Part shown: positions 9,609 to 17,930 of the stretch, in pieces
How positions within the stretch are numbered: the first letter of the stretch is position 1
How the letters are laid out: the number at the start of each line of letters is the position of its first letter
Assembly: GCF_001757105.1 (NCBI RefSeq)
Contig: NZ_MDHN01000010.1
Span: 124,001-188,000, forward strand
Reading direction: 5' to 3'
Source of the DNA: Alteromonas confluentis
GTDB lineage: Bacteria > Pseudomonadota > Gammaproteobacteria > Enterobacterales > Alteromonadaceae
DNA: 64,000 nt
Program-made: the position numbers and the translations under genes
The notes under the pieces: model-generated
Databases searched by the model: none
Seen by the model: the letters and a program-made list of their open reading frames with translations, nothing else
Told to the model about the DNA's origin: nothing

Positions 9609-11231
9609 GTGAAAATGGTGAAGTATTACATACTGGGTGCATTGCTTTGTATCGCATTGGCGATATGGTCACCCATTATAGTCGTGTCATTATTACTTTG
9701 GTGGGGAGCGTTTTCACTCACCGCTGTCTCATTTGCCTATTTATTTAACTACCCTGGTCTGTTTCGTAAACGTGAAGATGGTTCTATACCATTTTATGTA
9801 CGTTGGATATTCATTCCATTTTTGCTTGGGACCGGTGCTTACAATGCCTGGGCACGAAAATACGACAAAGTCCCTGCGGTTCAAAAGATTGACGAAAATC
9901 TCTACCTCGCCTGCCGATTATTTGGTAAAGACATTGAATCGCTGCAACAAGAAGGTGTAACCGCCATTCTTGATGTGACCGCAGAGTTCGATGGCCTGGA
10001 CTGGTCGGCCTATCAATATGACTGCAAGTACCTCAACTTACCGGTACTCGATCATACCAGCCCCACGCCTGAGCAGCTTAATACTGCCATCAACTGGATA
10101 CAGCAACATGTCGCAGAAGGTGGAAAAGTGGTCGTGCATTGCGCGTTAGGGCGAGGCCGCTCAGTAATGACTGTAGCGGCTTACTTGCTTGCCCGGGACA
10201 ACACGCTCTCTGTGCTTGACGCAATGAATCAAATCCAGTCGATTCGTCAGACCGCAAGACTAAATAAGCGTCAATTGTCAGCACTGAAGCAAATCAAAGA
10301 AGGTGGACGTCTAAAGCTCACAAAAACCCTGTGTCTTATTGCCAATCCGGTTTCCGGTGGTGGCAAATGGGGGCAAGAAAAGCAGTATATTCTTTCCCAG
10401 CTAAATCCCCATTTTATTGTGAGTGTAAAAGAAACCACGCCAGACATCTCAGCCCGGGAACTGGCTGAACAGGCAGTGAAACAAGGTACAGCTATTATTG
10501 TCGCCTGTGGTGGCGACGGTACAGTGACGGAGGTTGCCAGCGTGTGTGCTGATAACCGGGCGACATTGGGCGTTATCCCACTGGGCACAGCCAATGCCTT
10601 AAGTCAGGTTTTCCATGGTTACATTAGCAAGATCATTCCTATTCAGCGGGCCTGTGATGTCATCATCGAAGGGTATACGCAAAACATCGACACGGCCCTG
10701 TGCAACGACGAACTCATGCTCCTGGTCGCTGCCGTCGGTTTTGAACAAGAAATGATAGCTTCAGCTGACAGGGAAGAGAAAAATCAAGGTGGCCAAATGG
10801 CCTACCTGCGCGGACTGTGGGATGCCATTTCGACAAACGAAACCATGTCGCTGGAAGTATGCTTTGATGACGAAACGAAGAACATCATTGAGACACCGAG
10901 CTTCGTGGTCGCTAACGCCGCTCCTATTACTACCGCATTAGCACAAGGCGGAGACGAACCTGACGTCACAGATGGTAAATTGGATATCACCTGGCTAACG
11001 CCACAGCAAGACAGTGAAACACAATTTTTATCTCTCGCTGAGTTGGTCTTCAGCAATGCGGAAAACAAAAAGCAATCCCAACGTATTCAGCACAAGCAAG
11101 TGAAGAAATTGGTCGTTAACTTGCCAGACAAAGCTAAGTACGCCATTGATGGCGAAATCCGTGAAGCCAATAAGCTGGAAATAAGCGTATGCGCCGGCAA
11201 TCTCACTGTGCTGACAAGTCAGGAAAGCTAG
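9609..11231 (+). CDS. Dual-specificity phosphatase fused to diacylglycerol kinase-like domain
   Basis: 540 aa in three parts. Residues 1-75 are two or three membrane helices. Residues about 95-225 form a dual-specificity phosphatase domain with the loop HCALGRGRS (177-185; Cys178 nucleophile, Arg184). Residues about 240-535 form a lipid/diacylglycerol kinase catalytic domain, with CLIANPVSGGGKWG and GGDGTVTEVAS (from 301). Family knowledge: such kinases phosphorylate diacylglycerol or similar lipids with ATP; the phosphatase could act on phospholipids or protein. I infer a membrane-bound lipid metabolism or signalling enzyme. GTG start at 9609 with AAGGAG seven bases upstream. The next gene starts five bases after the stop, so both are probably co-transcribed. 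Confidence 0.88.
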   Translation: MKMVKYYILGALLCIALAIWSPIIVVSLLLWWGAFSLTAVSFAYLFNYPGLFRKREDGSIPFYVRWIFIPFLLGTGAYNAWARKYDKVPAVQKIDENLYLACRLFGKDIESLQQEGVTAILDVTAEFDGLDWSAYQYDCKYLNLPVLDHTSPTPEQLNTAINWIQQHVAEGGKVVVHCALGRGRSVMTVAAYLLARDNTLSVLDAMNQIQSIRQTARLNKRQLSALKQIKEGGRLKLTKTLCLIANPVSGGGKWGQEKQYILSQLNPHFIVSVKETTPDISARELAEQAVKQGTAIIVACGGDGTVTEVASVCADNRATLGVIPLGTANALSQVFHGYISKIIPIQRACDVIIEGYTQNIDTALCNDELMLLVAAVGFEQEMIASADREEKNQGGQMAYLRGLWDAISTNETMSLEVCFDDETKNIIETPSFVVANAAPITTALAQGGDEPDVTDGKLDITWLTPQQDSETQFLSLAELVFSNAENKKQSQRIQHKQVKKLVVNLPDKAKYAIDGEIREANKLEISVCAGNLTVLTSQES

Positions 11232-11235
11232 CCAT

Positions 11236-12543
11236 ATGATTAAACCGATTGCGAGTTTTGCCAAGGCACGATGGGAAGGGATAAGAGCCAGTTATTGGTT
11301 TATCCCCAGTTGGATGATTACCGTAGCTTTTCTGGTGGGCTACCTGTGCATCAGCTATGTACCTGCTTACATCCCAGACACCTTATACCAAAATTACATT
11401 CCTCATATTGCAGCAGAAGACGCAAGCGATCTCATTTCAGCGATTGCCTCTGCCATCATCACAGCCACCAGTATTGCCTTTTCCATGACGCTGGTGGCAC
11501 TTACCATGGCCTCGTCTCAATTTGGCCCTCGTCTGTTACAAACCTTTATGGATGACCGCGCTACCCAGATAGTACTTGGTGCCCTCACTTCGACCTTCAT
11601 ATTCTGCTTGAGTGCGCTGCATCGTATCAGTGTGGCAGAAACACAGATGCTGGTGTCGTCGACGTTATCACTCATCGTGTTAGCAATTGGCGTGCTCGAT
11701 ACCCTGATACTGATTTTTTATATTCACCATATTACCAGGTTCATTCAGGTAGACGAGATCATAAGCCGCTGCTATTGCGAGTTTACTAGTAATCTGAATA
11801 GTCTGTTCAAAATGACCGAGAGTCAAAACAACATACACAATGTAGCTCCAGGAATGCTGGTAAATGGCGATGAGCAACATGCCATTAGCTTTGATGAATG
11901 TGGCTATGTGCAAACTATCGATTACAACAATTTATTGGTCACGAACGACCATGTCATCGGCGTGGAAGTTAAAGTGCGTGGTGGTGACTTTGTGGTCCCG
12001 GGCCAAACCGTTATTCTCGTGCACAGCAACAAGACATTATCGGACGAACAAATCAGTTTCTATCGTTCCTGTATTGTCACAGGAAGCCGAAGAACCTCGC
12101 TACAAGATCCTGAATTTTCGATCAAACAACTTGTCGAAATAGCATTAAGAGCGCTCTCCCCTGGCATTAACGACCCGATAACCGCAATGTCCTGTTCAGA
12201 CCGACTGACGTCTGCGCTCATTTTGTTGGCTGAGCAACAATTTCCCAATGAAGCGATTGTAAATACGGATAACGATATTTGGATGAAGAGAAGAACCTAT
12301 ACATTCTCGTCGGTGTTCAATACGTGTTTTGATCAAATTCGGCAGGCGGGAAGTTCCCATGTAGATGTGATGCTTCATTTGTTAACGTGCCTTCGAACAT
12401 TACGAAAACAGTTACCAGCGTCATGCTCAGAGATGATAGAGACTCAAGTGGATGCAATAAATTCGCTCATCTCACCGGAATTAAGAAGTGAAAAAGATAA
12501 GACGAATATAGCGGCAGCTGTAGCTGCCGCTCAAACCGCCTAA
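11236..12543 (+). CDS. DUF2254 family membrane protein
   Basis: 435 aa. Hydrophobic segments at about 25-45, 65-90, 105-125 and 135-160 are followed by a soluble C-terminal half. The sequences SIAFSMTLVALTMASSQFGPRLL and SPGINDPITAM are typical of the DUF2254 family of predicted inner-membrane proteins (quoted motifs are parts of longer conserved stretches). Function unknown. It sits five bases after the phosphatase-kinase gene, suggesting one operon and perhaps a shared role in the envelope. The C-terminus ends in an Ala-rich tail. Confidence 0.85.
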   Translation: MIKPIASFAKARWEGIRASYWFIPSWMITVAFLVGYLCISYVPAYIPDTLYQNYIPHIAAEDASDLISAIASAIITATSIAFSMTLVALTMASSQFGPRLLQTFMDDRATQIVLGALTSTFIFCLSALHRISVAETQMLVSSTLSLIVLAIGVLDTLILIFYIHHITRFIQVDEIISRCYCEFTSNLNSLFKMTESQNNIHNVAPGMLVNGDEQHAISFDECGYVQTIDYNNLLVTNDHVIGVEVKVRGGDFVVPGQTVILVHSNKTLSDEQISFYRSCIVTGSRRTSLQDPEFSIKQLVEIALRALSPGINDPITAMSCSDRLTSALILLAEQQFPNEAIVNTDNDIWMKRRTYTFSSVFNTCFDQIRQAGSSHVDVMLHLLTCLRTLRKQLPASCSEMIETQVDAINSLISPELRSEKDKTNIAAAVAAAQTA

Positions 12544-12553
12544 TCGAGTAGAA

Positions 12554-12712
12554 TTAGCGCGTAGCGATGATATACACCGCATGCACAATACCTGGAATAT
12601 AACCCAATAAGGTAAGCAGAATATTAATCCAGAACTGCACACCAATACCTACCTGAAGGAATACGCCTACTGGAGGAAGTAAAATTGACAATAAAATGCG
12701 AAGAATATCCAT
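12554..12712 (-). CDS. Pmp3/UPF0057 small membrane protein
   Basis: 52 aa, two hydrophobic helices joined by a short turn. The pattern ILLPPVGVFLQVGIG then QFWINILLTLLGYIPGIVHA is the signature of the Pmp3/YqaE family, small stress-related proteins of plasma membranes. AAAGGG lies eight bases before the ATG. It is convergent with the DUF2254 gene. The Mu-like prophage begins 95 bases upstream of its start codon, so upstream control sequences may have been displaced by the insertion. Confidence 0.9.
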   Translation of the reverse strand: MDILRILLSILLPPVGVFLQVGIGVQFWINILLTLLGYIPGIVHAVYIIATR

Positions 12713-12802
12713 AATTTTCCCTTTCTGTTAGTAAATTAACGTCTTTCAGCAAGGTTAAGCGAGATTAATGCCACATTGTCAGTTATTTACCAGCCCTCGA
12801 AT

Positions 12803-12807
12803 TTTAG
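12803..12807. repeat. Target site duplication, left copy (TTTAG)
   Basis: Five bases directly left of the prophage terminus TGTA; the same five bases follow the right terminus at 54078-54082. A 5-bp duplication is what Mu-type transposition makes. Confidence 0.92.
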
Positions 12808-13144
12808 TGTAACTGATTAAATAGATTGACCATAAAGTGGGAATAAACAAAATTTGGCGGGAAAATGTGGGAAAGCTTATTGGTAAAGGGATTGCGAGCA
12901 AATTGGGGGTCTAAACAGAAAGTGGGAAATTGCAAGGCAGTTTGAGCAGGTCAGGCGCTTCTCTGGAAAAAGTGAGAAAGATTGAACGTAAAGTGGGAAA
13001 TATCTTCCCGGAACCATTAACCCCCCTTCAACACCCGTTTAAATATGGAGCCTGCTGACAGTCAGCTATGAATAAAAGCATCTAAACACTGAAAATAAAG
13101 TGGGAAATGAGATCCCACTTTATTTCGTGGTAGATCCCACTTTA
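12808..13144. repeat. Left prophage end with AAAGTGGGA repeats (transposase sites)
   Basis: 337 bases without a gene. The 9-mer AAAGTGGGA occurs at 12834-12842, 12919-12927, 12990-12998 and 13097-13105, and inverted at 13113-13121 and 13135-13143; degenerate copies lie near 12863-12873 and 12969-12979. Two copies are part of a longer site (12820-12841 and 12977-12997) that also resembles the right-end repeats in its AGwTTGAmC part. Family knowledge says Mu ends hold several MuA sites (L1-L3, R1-R3). I infer that the longer copies are transposase sites; the short copies near the repressor gene could also be regulatory. Confidence 0.75.
13093..13125 (-). terminator. Hairpin terminator after the repressor gene
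   Basis: Perfect 13-bp stem AAATAAAGTGGGA/TCCCACTTTATTT (13093-13105 with 13113-13125), loop of seven, about 20 bases after the repressor stop on the minus strand, with T-rich sequence at the 3' side. It is built from two opposed copies of the end repeat, so it may serve both as terminator and as protein site. Confidence 0.6.
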
Positions 13145-13705
13145 TTACATAGGATTATTTACCATTACAACTTTGCCCAGGATGTCCAGCTGCTTAACTT
13201 CTTCCTTCTTCACTGTCAGCGTTTCGTATTTCTTGTTATCAGCGGTTAGAAGAATATTGCCAGTTAAATCGAACTGCACTCGACGGATAGTGATGTTCTG
13301 GCGAATTCTAAAAGCGTAAAGTTTTCCCTCGGAAAATTCCTTTTCGTTCTCATCGAATTCGTAAAGTGCGTAAATTCGTACAGTAGGCTCCATTGAGTCA
13401 TCAGCCATCTTGTATAAGTTGCTTTTACTGGCGAGCTTTGCCGCCGATGTTGGCTGAAAACTTAATTTTAAATCGCCTGGTTTTAGGTCCAGAATTCCTG
13501 CAGATAACCGCTTCTCAATGATGTCCCAGAACGGATAACCGGATACCTGGTGAACGGCGTAGAGATAATCTACGTCGGGCAATCTGTCTTTGTCGTAGCC
13601 TTTTATCGTGTTTTCGTGCCAGGGATATATCTTCGAAAATTCTCTCCTGGAAATATGCTTGTCTCTAATTGCACGCAGCCAAGTGCAAAACGCCTCTGTG
13701 TTCAT
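13145..13705 (-). CDS. Phage repressor with LexA/S24-like C-terminal domain, catalytic Lys replaced
   Basis: 186 aa. N-terminal residues 1-60 look like a helix-turn-helix DNA-binding domain; the C-terminal part is the LexA/CI peptidase fold. Seen: Ala69-Gly70 as a possible cleavage site, Ser104 in DDSMEPT, and TIRRV where LexA-type proteins have TVKRL, so the general base position (141) is Arg. The spacings match LexA exactly (35 from Ala to Ser, 37 from Ser to the Lys position). I infer a Mu c-like lysogeny repressor that probably cannot cleave itself. ATG at 13703-13705 chosen over a TTG two codons upstream. Divergent from ner, as in Mu. Confidence 0.85.
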   Translation of the reverse strand: MNTEAFCTWLRAIRDKHISRREFSKIYPWHENTIKGYDKDRLPDVDYLYAVHQVSGYPFWDIIEKRLSAGILDLKPGDLKLSFQPTSAAKLASKSNLYKMADDSMEPTVRIYALYEFDENEKEFSEGKLYAFRIRQNITIRRVQFDLTGNILLTADNKKYETLTVKKEEVKQLDILGKVVMVNNPM

Positions 13706-13842
13706 GCTCAATTCCGTGAAAATATAATTCTTTTTATATCAATAACCTGCAACACAAAGAGACATTTTTGTGTCTTTTCGTGTTTACAGGGACAATTTTT
13801 TGTTCATATTATGTATCCAACACACCAAAAGAGGATACATAA
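13706..13842. promoter_or_regulatory. Divergent early/repressor promoter region with operator
   Basis: The gap between repressor and ner. Rightward: TTTACA (13783-13788), 18 bases, TATTAT (13807-13812), then GAGG before the ner ATG; this fits the early lytic promoter. An inverted repeat AAAGAGACA/TGTGTCTTT (13756-13764 and 13769-13777) lies just upstream of the -35 box, and its half-site AGACAC recurs as a perfect palindrome at 14141-14156. These are the best candidates for repressor or Ner operators. A leftward promoter for the repressor should overlap the AT-rich part at 13720-13750. Confidence 0.6.
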
Positions 13843-14175
13843 ATGTCTAACCAAGACTGGCACCCGGCAGATATTGTCGCCGCCGTAAGGAAACTAGGAA
13901 TCACTTTAAAGGACCTATCCATTCAAAATGGTTTGCCCGAAAGAGCTTGTCAGGTGGCACTGCACAGAGCCTACACCCGCCCAGAAACTGTTATAGCCAA
14001 CGCGCTTGGTTGTCATCCGAAGGAAATCTGGCCCTCTCGCTACCATGCTAATGGAGAGCGTAAAAGATTTCTTCACAGCAAGATCGTAGCAGAGAAAAAA
14101 CAGAGGGACATAAAAAGTTCCCCTACCCCCGCGATCGGCGAGACACAAAAGTGTCTAACTGCGAATGAGGGCTGA
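13843..14175 (+). CDS. ner: Ner-like DNA-binding regulator
   Basis: 110 aa. The start DWHPADIVAAVRKLGITLKD and the end of the fold ALGCHPKEIWPSRY are the Ner/Nlp (SfsB) family hallmark. In Mu, Ner is the Cro-like protein that turns down early transcription and the repressor promoter. The fold ends near residue 72; the rest (73-110) is a basic tail that Mu Ner does not have. First gene rightward from the divergent control region; followed at four bases by the transposase gene. GAGG precedes the ATG. Confidence 0.9.
   Translation: MSNQDWHPADIVAAVRKLGITLKDLSIQNGLPERACQVALHRAYTRPETVIANALGCHPKEIWPSRYHANGERKRFLHSKIVAEKKQRDIKSSPTPAIGETQKCLTANEG
14141..14156. promoter_or_regulatory. Palindrome AGACAC-AAAA-GTGTCT, operator candidate
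   Basis: Perfect 6+4+6 inverted repeat inside the 3' end of ner, 24 bases before the transposase start. Half-sites equal those of the inverted repeat in the divergent promoter region. Could be a second operator or a roadblock site. Confidence 0.45.
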
Positions 14176-14179
14176 GTAA

Positions 14180-16351
14180 ATGGGCACTGTTACAGCAATG
14201 GAAATTGCCAATGCACTCGGCCAGTCGAAGCGGACTATTAATCTGCGAGCCAAAAAAGAAGGCTGGAAATTTACCAGCGTGAAAGCGCGCGGAGGGTTGA
14301 TCCCACACTACGAAGTCCAGTCACTTCCGGACGATGTGAAAAGTGCATTAGCAGATATGTCTGAATCGGTTGATGTAGCGTCGAAAGCAAAAGCTCTGGC
14401 TGCTTTTGAACGTCAAAACGAAGAGCAGCACAAGGAAATCGCTGCCAAGAAACGTCAGCAGGCCGTTGCCTCATTTGCAGGTGTACACGGTACTGCAAAA
14501 GAGAGAGCGGAATCTGCTTTATACATTCTTACCTTAGCAAATCAGTCTGCTACACAGAGTGATTGTAAAACAGGCGGGTGGAACAGTTTTATTCAGGCCT
14601 ATAACAACAAAGAGCTCGATATTGATCCGAAGCTTTACGACGTTAAGCCTTCAATCAGTTTCTCAACGTTGGCCCGCTGGCAAAAGCAATATCAGAAAGA
14701 GGGCATTAACGGTCTGCTGCCTAAATTCGGCAAAAACAAGGGCTGTGGTGTTATTGATAAAACACCAGGCATGCGCGATTACTGCGTAGCACTCATTCAT
14801 GAGTACCCCCATATAAAAGGTGCTCGCCTCGCAGATCTGCTGAGCATGGAGTTCGGCGAAGAATACACCCTGCCTTCGGAACCAACCTGCCGCCGTTGGC
14901 TGCAAATCTGGAAAGAAGAAAATCGCACCACCTTTTTATCGCTGGTTGATCCATCAGGCTGGCAGAATAAACATATGGCCGCGTTCGGTAGCCTCAGCGC
15001 CAGTGTTGAGCGCATTAACCAGCTGTGGGAATTCGACTCAACGCCAGCTGATGTGATGTTGACGGATGGCAGATACTCCATTGTCGGCGTTATTGATGTG
15101 TTCACACGCCGTGTAAAAGTCGTTTTAAAGCCTACTTCCAATTCAGAAGCTATCGCGCTGTTACTGCGCAACGCCATCCTTGACTGGGGCGTGCCAGAAG
15201 TGGCTAGAACAGATAACGGTTCAGATTATCTGTCTGCACATATCCGTAGTGTGTGGGATGCCCTGGACATTCACAACGATATTACTAATCCATATTCAGG
15301 CTGGGAAAAGCCGTTTATTGAACGCTTTTTTAGAACATTCAGCCACGACTTTGCCGAGTTACTACAAGGCTACATTGGCCACAACGTAGCAGAACGAGAG
15401 CGTATCAGTGCGCGTTTAACCTTTGCTCAGCGTCTTATTGAAAAACGTGAAAAAGGCAAAGACAGAGTAGCGCTGGACGTTAACCTGTCGGCTGAACAGT
15501 TCGAATCGTTCCTAAATAACTGGATCGAATCTCACTACCATCATCGCCGCCACGACAAACTCGGTTGTAGCCCGTTCGAGAAATTTAACGCTCACCGCCA
15601 GGCCATCCGCACCATCAATGACGAACGCATGCTCGATGTGCTGTTGGCCCCGGTACCGTCTCAGAACGGCTTTAGAACAGTGCTTAAAGAGGGCTTAAGC
15701 ATTGAGGGCATGACTTATATACACGCTGAATTAGGTGCTTACATCGGTGACCGGGTGTTCTGTCGCTACAACCCCGATGATGTGGGCAAAGTCTATGTAT
15801 TTCATGCCCTGCACAATCACTTTATATGCGAAGCCGTCAACCCCGAAATCGCCGGGAACGACATCACCATGGCCCATGCCCAGGAAGCTAAACGCTTGCA
15901 GCGTGCGCGTCTTCGTGAACAGCGTGACAGCATTAAGCGAGCGGCTAAAAAGCATGATGTGAGTGATGCCGCGCACAAGTACCTGGAATTCCGCCAGTCT
16001 CAAACCGGTGCGTTGTCCAGCTTCCCTAAACCGCAAGAATCTGTGAGTACCACTGCAATTGATAGTGCTCGTCAGGTCACTGCAGCTGCAGAAAAGTCCG
16101 GCTTTTCTGACCAGCAGAAATCAGATTTTGAGCGCCGCCGCCAAGAGCTAGAAGCCATGGAGCATGCGAGCGCAGAACCGACTTTCCGTGATGACCATCA
16201 CAAAGCCCGTTTCTACACGGAGCAGAATCAAAAAGGGGCATTAGATCCCGTTGAAAAAAACTGGCTGCATCAGTATCGCGCTAACAATCCGCGCGCCGCT
16301 GCGATGTTAGACAGCCTTTACCAATCTCAAACACAGAGGAAGACAAAATGA
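14180..16351 (+). CDS. MuA-like DDE transposase
   Basis: 723 aa, close to Mu A (663). The N-terminal Mu-type winged helix (about 1-60: TAMEIANALGQSKRTINLRA) binds end or enhancer sites. A second DNA-binding region spans about 95-240. The RNase H-fold catalytic core holds Asp286 (EFDSTPADV), Asp345 (ARTDNGSDY) and Glu381 (KPFIERFF), the DDE triad with 35 residues between the last two. The C-terminal part (about 560-723) is basic and charged and should contact MuB. It joins phage ends to target DNA in integration and replicative transposition. The stop overlaps the B gene start (ATGA). Confidence 0.96.
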   Translation: MGTVTAMEIANALGQSKRTINLRAKKEGWKFTSVKARGGLIPHYEVQSLPDDVKSALADMSESVDVASKAKALAAFERQNEEQHKEIAAKKRQQAVASFAGVHGTAKERAESALYILTLANQSATQSDCKTGGWNSFIQAYNNKELDIDPKLYDVKPSISFSTLARWQKQYQKEGINGLLPKFGKNKGCGVIDKTPGMRDYCVALIHEYPHIKGARLADLLSMEFGEEYTLPSEPTCRRWLQIWKEENRTTFLSLVDPSGWQNKHMAAFGSLSASVERINQLWEFDSTPADVMLTDGRYSIVGVIDVFTRRVKVVLKPTSNSEAIALLLRNAILDWGVPEVARTDNGSDYLSAHIRSVWDALDIHNDITNPYSGWEKPFIERFFRTFSHDFAELLQGYIGHNVAERERISARLTFAQRLIEKREKGKDRVALDVNLSAEQFESFLNNWIESHYHHRRHDKLGCSPFEKFNAHRQAIRTINDERMLDVLLAPVPSQNGFRTVLKEGLSIEGMTYIHAELGAYIGDRVFCRYNPDDVGKVYVFHALHNHFICEAVNPEIAGNDITMAHAQEAKRLQRARLREQRDSIKRAAKKHDVSDAAHKYLEFRQSQTGALSSFPKPQESVSTTAIDSARQVTAAAEKSGFSDQQKSDFERRRQELEAMEHASAEPTFRDDHHKARFYTEQNQKGALDPVEKNWLHQYRANNPRAAAMLDSLYQSQTQRKTK

Positions 16352-17058
16352 GATCCATAACAGCTAAAACAAAAAATGTCATGGCCGCCTTCGACGCATA
16401 CCAAACGGTACAAGAGGCGTCTATGGAAAATGCCCCCGCTATGGGTATGTTTTCTGGCCGAGCTGGCCTGGGGAAATCTACTGCAGGTGCGTTCCTGTTT
16501 GTTCATGCTGATGGTGTGCTGGTGCGTTGTTTGCGCTCCGACACCATGGGCACCCTGCTTGAGCGTCTGGCCCGTGACCTTGGTCTGGAAAAACGCCAGC
16601 GCAAAGCCGACATGATCGACTACATCGTGAAAGAGTTGGCCCTCACCGGCAAGCCCCTGTTTATCGATGAGGCTGATTACCTCGCCGACAAAACCGAAGT
16701 GCTCGAAACCATTCGCGACATTTACGACCTGGCACAGGTACCTGTGATCCTGATTGGTTACGAATACTTGCCAAAGAAGGTCAAACGCCTACCGCAACTG
16801 TTTTCCCGCATCAGTCAGCATGTTGAATTTCAGGAAGCTGACATGGAAGACATTCGCATCATGGCCAACGACCTGGTTGAACATGGCCACATTGAAGACG
16901 ACCTGCTGCAAAGCCTGCTAACTGCAGCAAAGGGCAACTGTCGTTTAATCACAACGGGCCTTTCCAGTATCGAAAAATTCGCTAAGTCAAACTCTTTAGA
17001 GACGGTGACAGCCCACCAATGGGCAGGCCGTACGTTCTTCCCCGTCGCAGACTTTTAA
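16348..17058 (+). CDS. MuB-like AAA+ ATPase, target-DNA activator
   Basis: 236 aa. Walker A GRAGLGKST (37-45), Walker B PLFIDEAD (103-109), and a later Arg-rich helix pair. Family role: polymerises on target DNA with ATP, delivers target to MuA and gives transposition immunity. It is shorter than Mu B (312 aa) and lacks the N-terminal helix-turn-helix domain, as in many Mu-like phages outside Mu itself. The start overlaps the A stop by four bases. Confidence 0.92.
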   Translation: MRSITAKTKNVMAAFDAYQTVQEASMENAPAMGMFSGRAGLGKSTAGAFLFVHADGVLVRCLRSDTMGTLLERLARDLGLEKRQRKADMIDYIVKELALTGKPLFIDEADYLADKTEVLETIRDIYDLAQVPVILIGYEYLPKKVKRLPQLFSRISQHVEFQEADMEDIRIMANDLVEHGHIEDDLLQSLLTAAKGNCRLITTGLSSIEKFAKSNSLETVTAHQWAGRTFFPVADF

Positions 17059-17072
17059 GTCGGGAGGAAATC

Positions 17073-17624
17073 ATGGGTGAGAAGTCATTAACCCAAGTTT
17101 GCTGGGAATGGATAGAGGATCAACCCGACTTTCACAGCACCGAGTTGGCCCGTTATGTGGGTCAGCCGATGCCAAAAATCAAGTCGGTCATGGACGAGCT
17201 GATCCGCCGAGGGTGTGTAGAAGCGGTAAACAAAGCGGCAAAACCCTATGTGTACCGCGCGGTACCAACTGCAACGCCAAGCTTTTCGCGCAAGCGCCCA
17301 AACCCGCATCCACAGGCGTGTAAACGTCAACGTATTTGGCAGGCTATGCGTTATCTCGGACCTAAATTTACGGTGGAAGAGGTACAGGCAGCTGCAGACG
17401 TAAAGCGTGGCGATGCCACTCGGTTCATCAGCGACTTACGCAAATACGGCTATGTAGCGTTAACCCGTGGGCAATGGGGGGCGAAGAAACAAAGTGCACC
17501 GCGCCCCTGCATTTACCACCTGGTTGAAAACACAGGCCGAAAGTACCCCGTCGTTGGTAAACGCGGGCTCCGTGACCAGAACACAGGCAAGGCGATTGCG
17601 CCGCCCAAAAAGGAGGGCAACTGA
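17073..17624 (+). CDS. Hypothetical early protein, two winged-helix-like halves
   Basis: 183 aa, not recognised. Two similar-looking helix-turn-helix stretches can be seen: about 5-60 (TQVCWEWIEDQPDFHSTELA then a recognition-like helix) and about 95-140 (RIWQAMRYLGPKFTVEEVQA then DATRFISDLRKYGYV). They are joined by a basic Pro-rich linker (SFSRKRPNPHPQ). I infer a DNA-binding early regulator. ATG at 17073 is chosen for its GGAGG site; the open frame extends 18 codons further upstream into the B gene. The stop overlaps the next start (TGATG). Confidence 0.65.
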   Translation: MGEKSLTQVCWEWIEDQPDFHSTELARYVGQPMPKIKSVMDELIRRGCVEAVNKAAKPYVYRAVPTATPSFSRKRPNPHPQACKRQRIWQAMRYLGPKFTVEEVQAAADVKRGDATRFISDLRKYGYVALTRGQWGAKKQSAPRPCIYHLVENTGRKYPVVGKRGLRDQNTGKAIAPPKKEGN

Positions 17625-17929
17625 TGGATTGGTTTGAGTTGTTACTGCAGAAGGTAACGGAACTGGGCCGCAGACAGGTAGAGGCTGACACCGGATTGTC
17701 AAAAACCACCCTGTCCATGGTTCTTAACAAAAAATACAACGGCAGCCTGGATAACGTTGGCAAGCGTGTGGCAGCGGCGTACATCCGCACCACTGTCAAC
17801 TGTCCGGTGCTGGGCGACATTGCTTCTCAGCGTTGTGCATCTGAACAGCAAAAGCCCTTTAGCCACAGCAATCCCCAGCGCGTCCGGTTATTCCGGGCGT
17901 GCAAAACATGTCCACACAGGAACGGATGA
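17624..17929 (+). CDS. Small HTH protein with C-terminal Cys cluster
   Basis: 101 aa. Residues 10-45 (GRRQVEADTGLSKTTLSMVL) look like an XRE-type helix-turn-helix. The C-terminal half has four Cys (CPVLGDI, RCASE, CKTCPHRNG), a likely zinc site. Such proteins are common among early genes of Mu-like phages; the role is unknown but DNA binding is likely. The start overlaps the upstream stop, and the stop is one base before the next ATG, so the genes are tightly coupled. Confidence 0.65.
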   Translation: MDWFELLLQKVTELGRRQVEADTGLSKTTLSMVLNKKYNGSLDNVGKRVAAAYIRTTVNCPVLGDIASQRCASEQQKPFSHSNPQRVRLFRACKTCPHRNG

Positions 17930-17930
17930 A

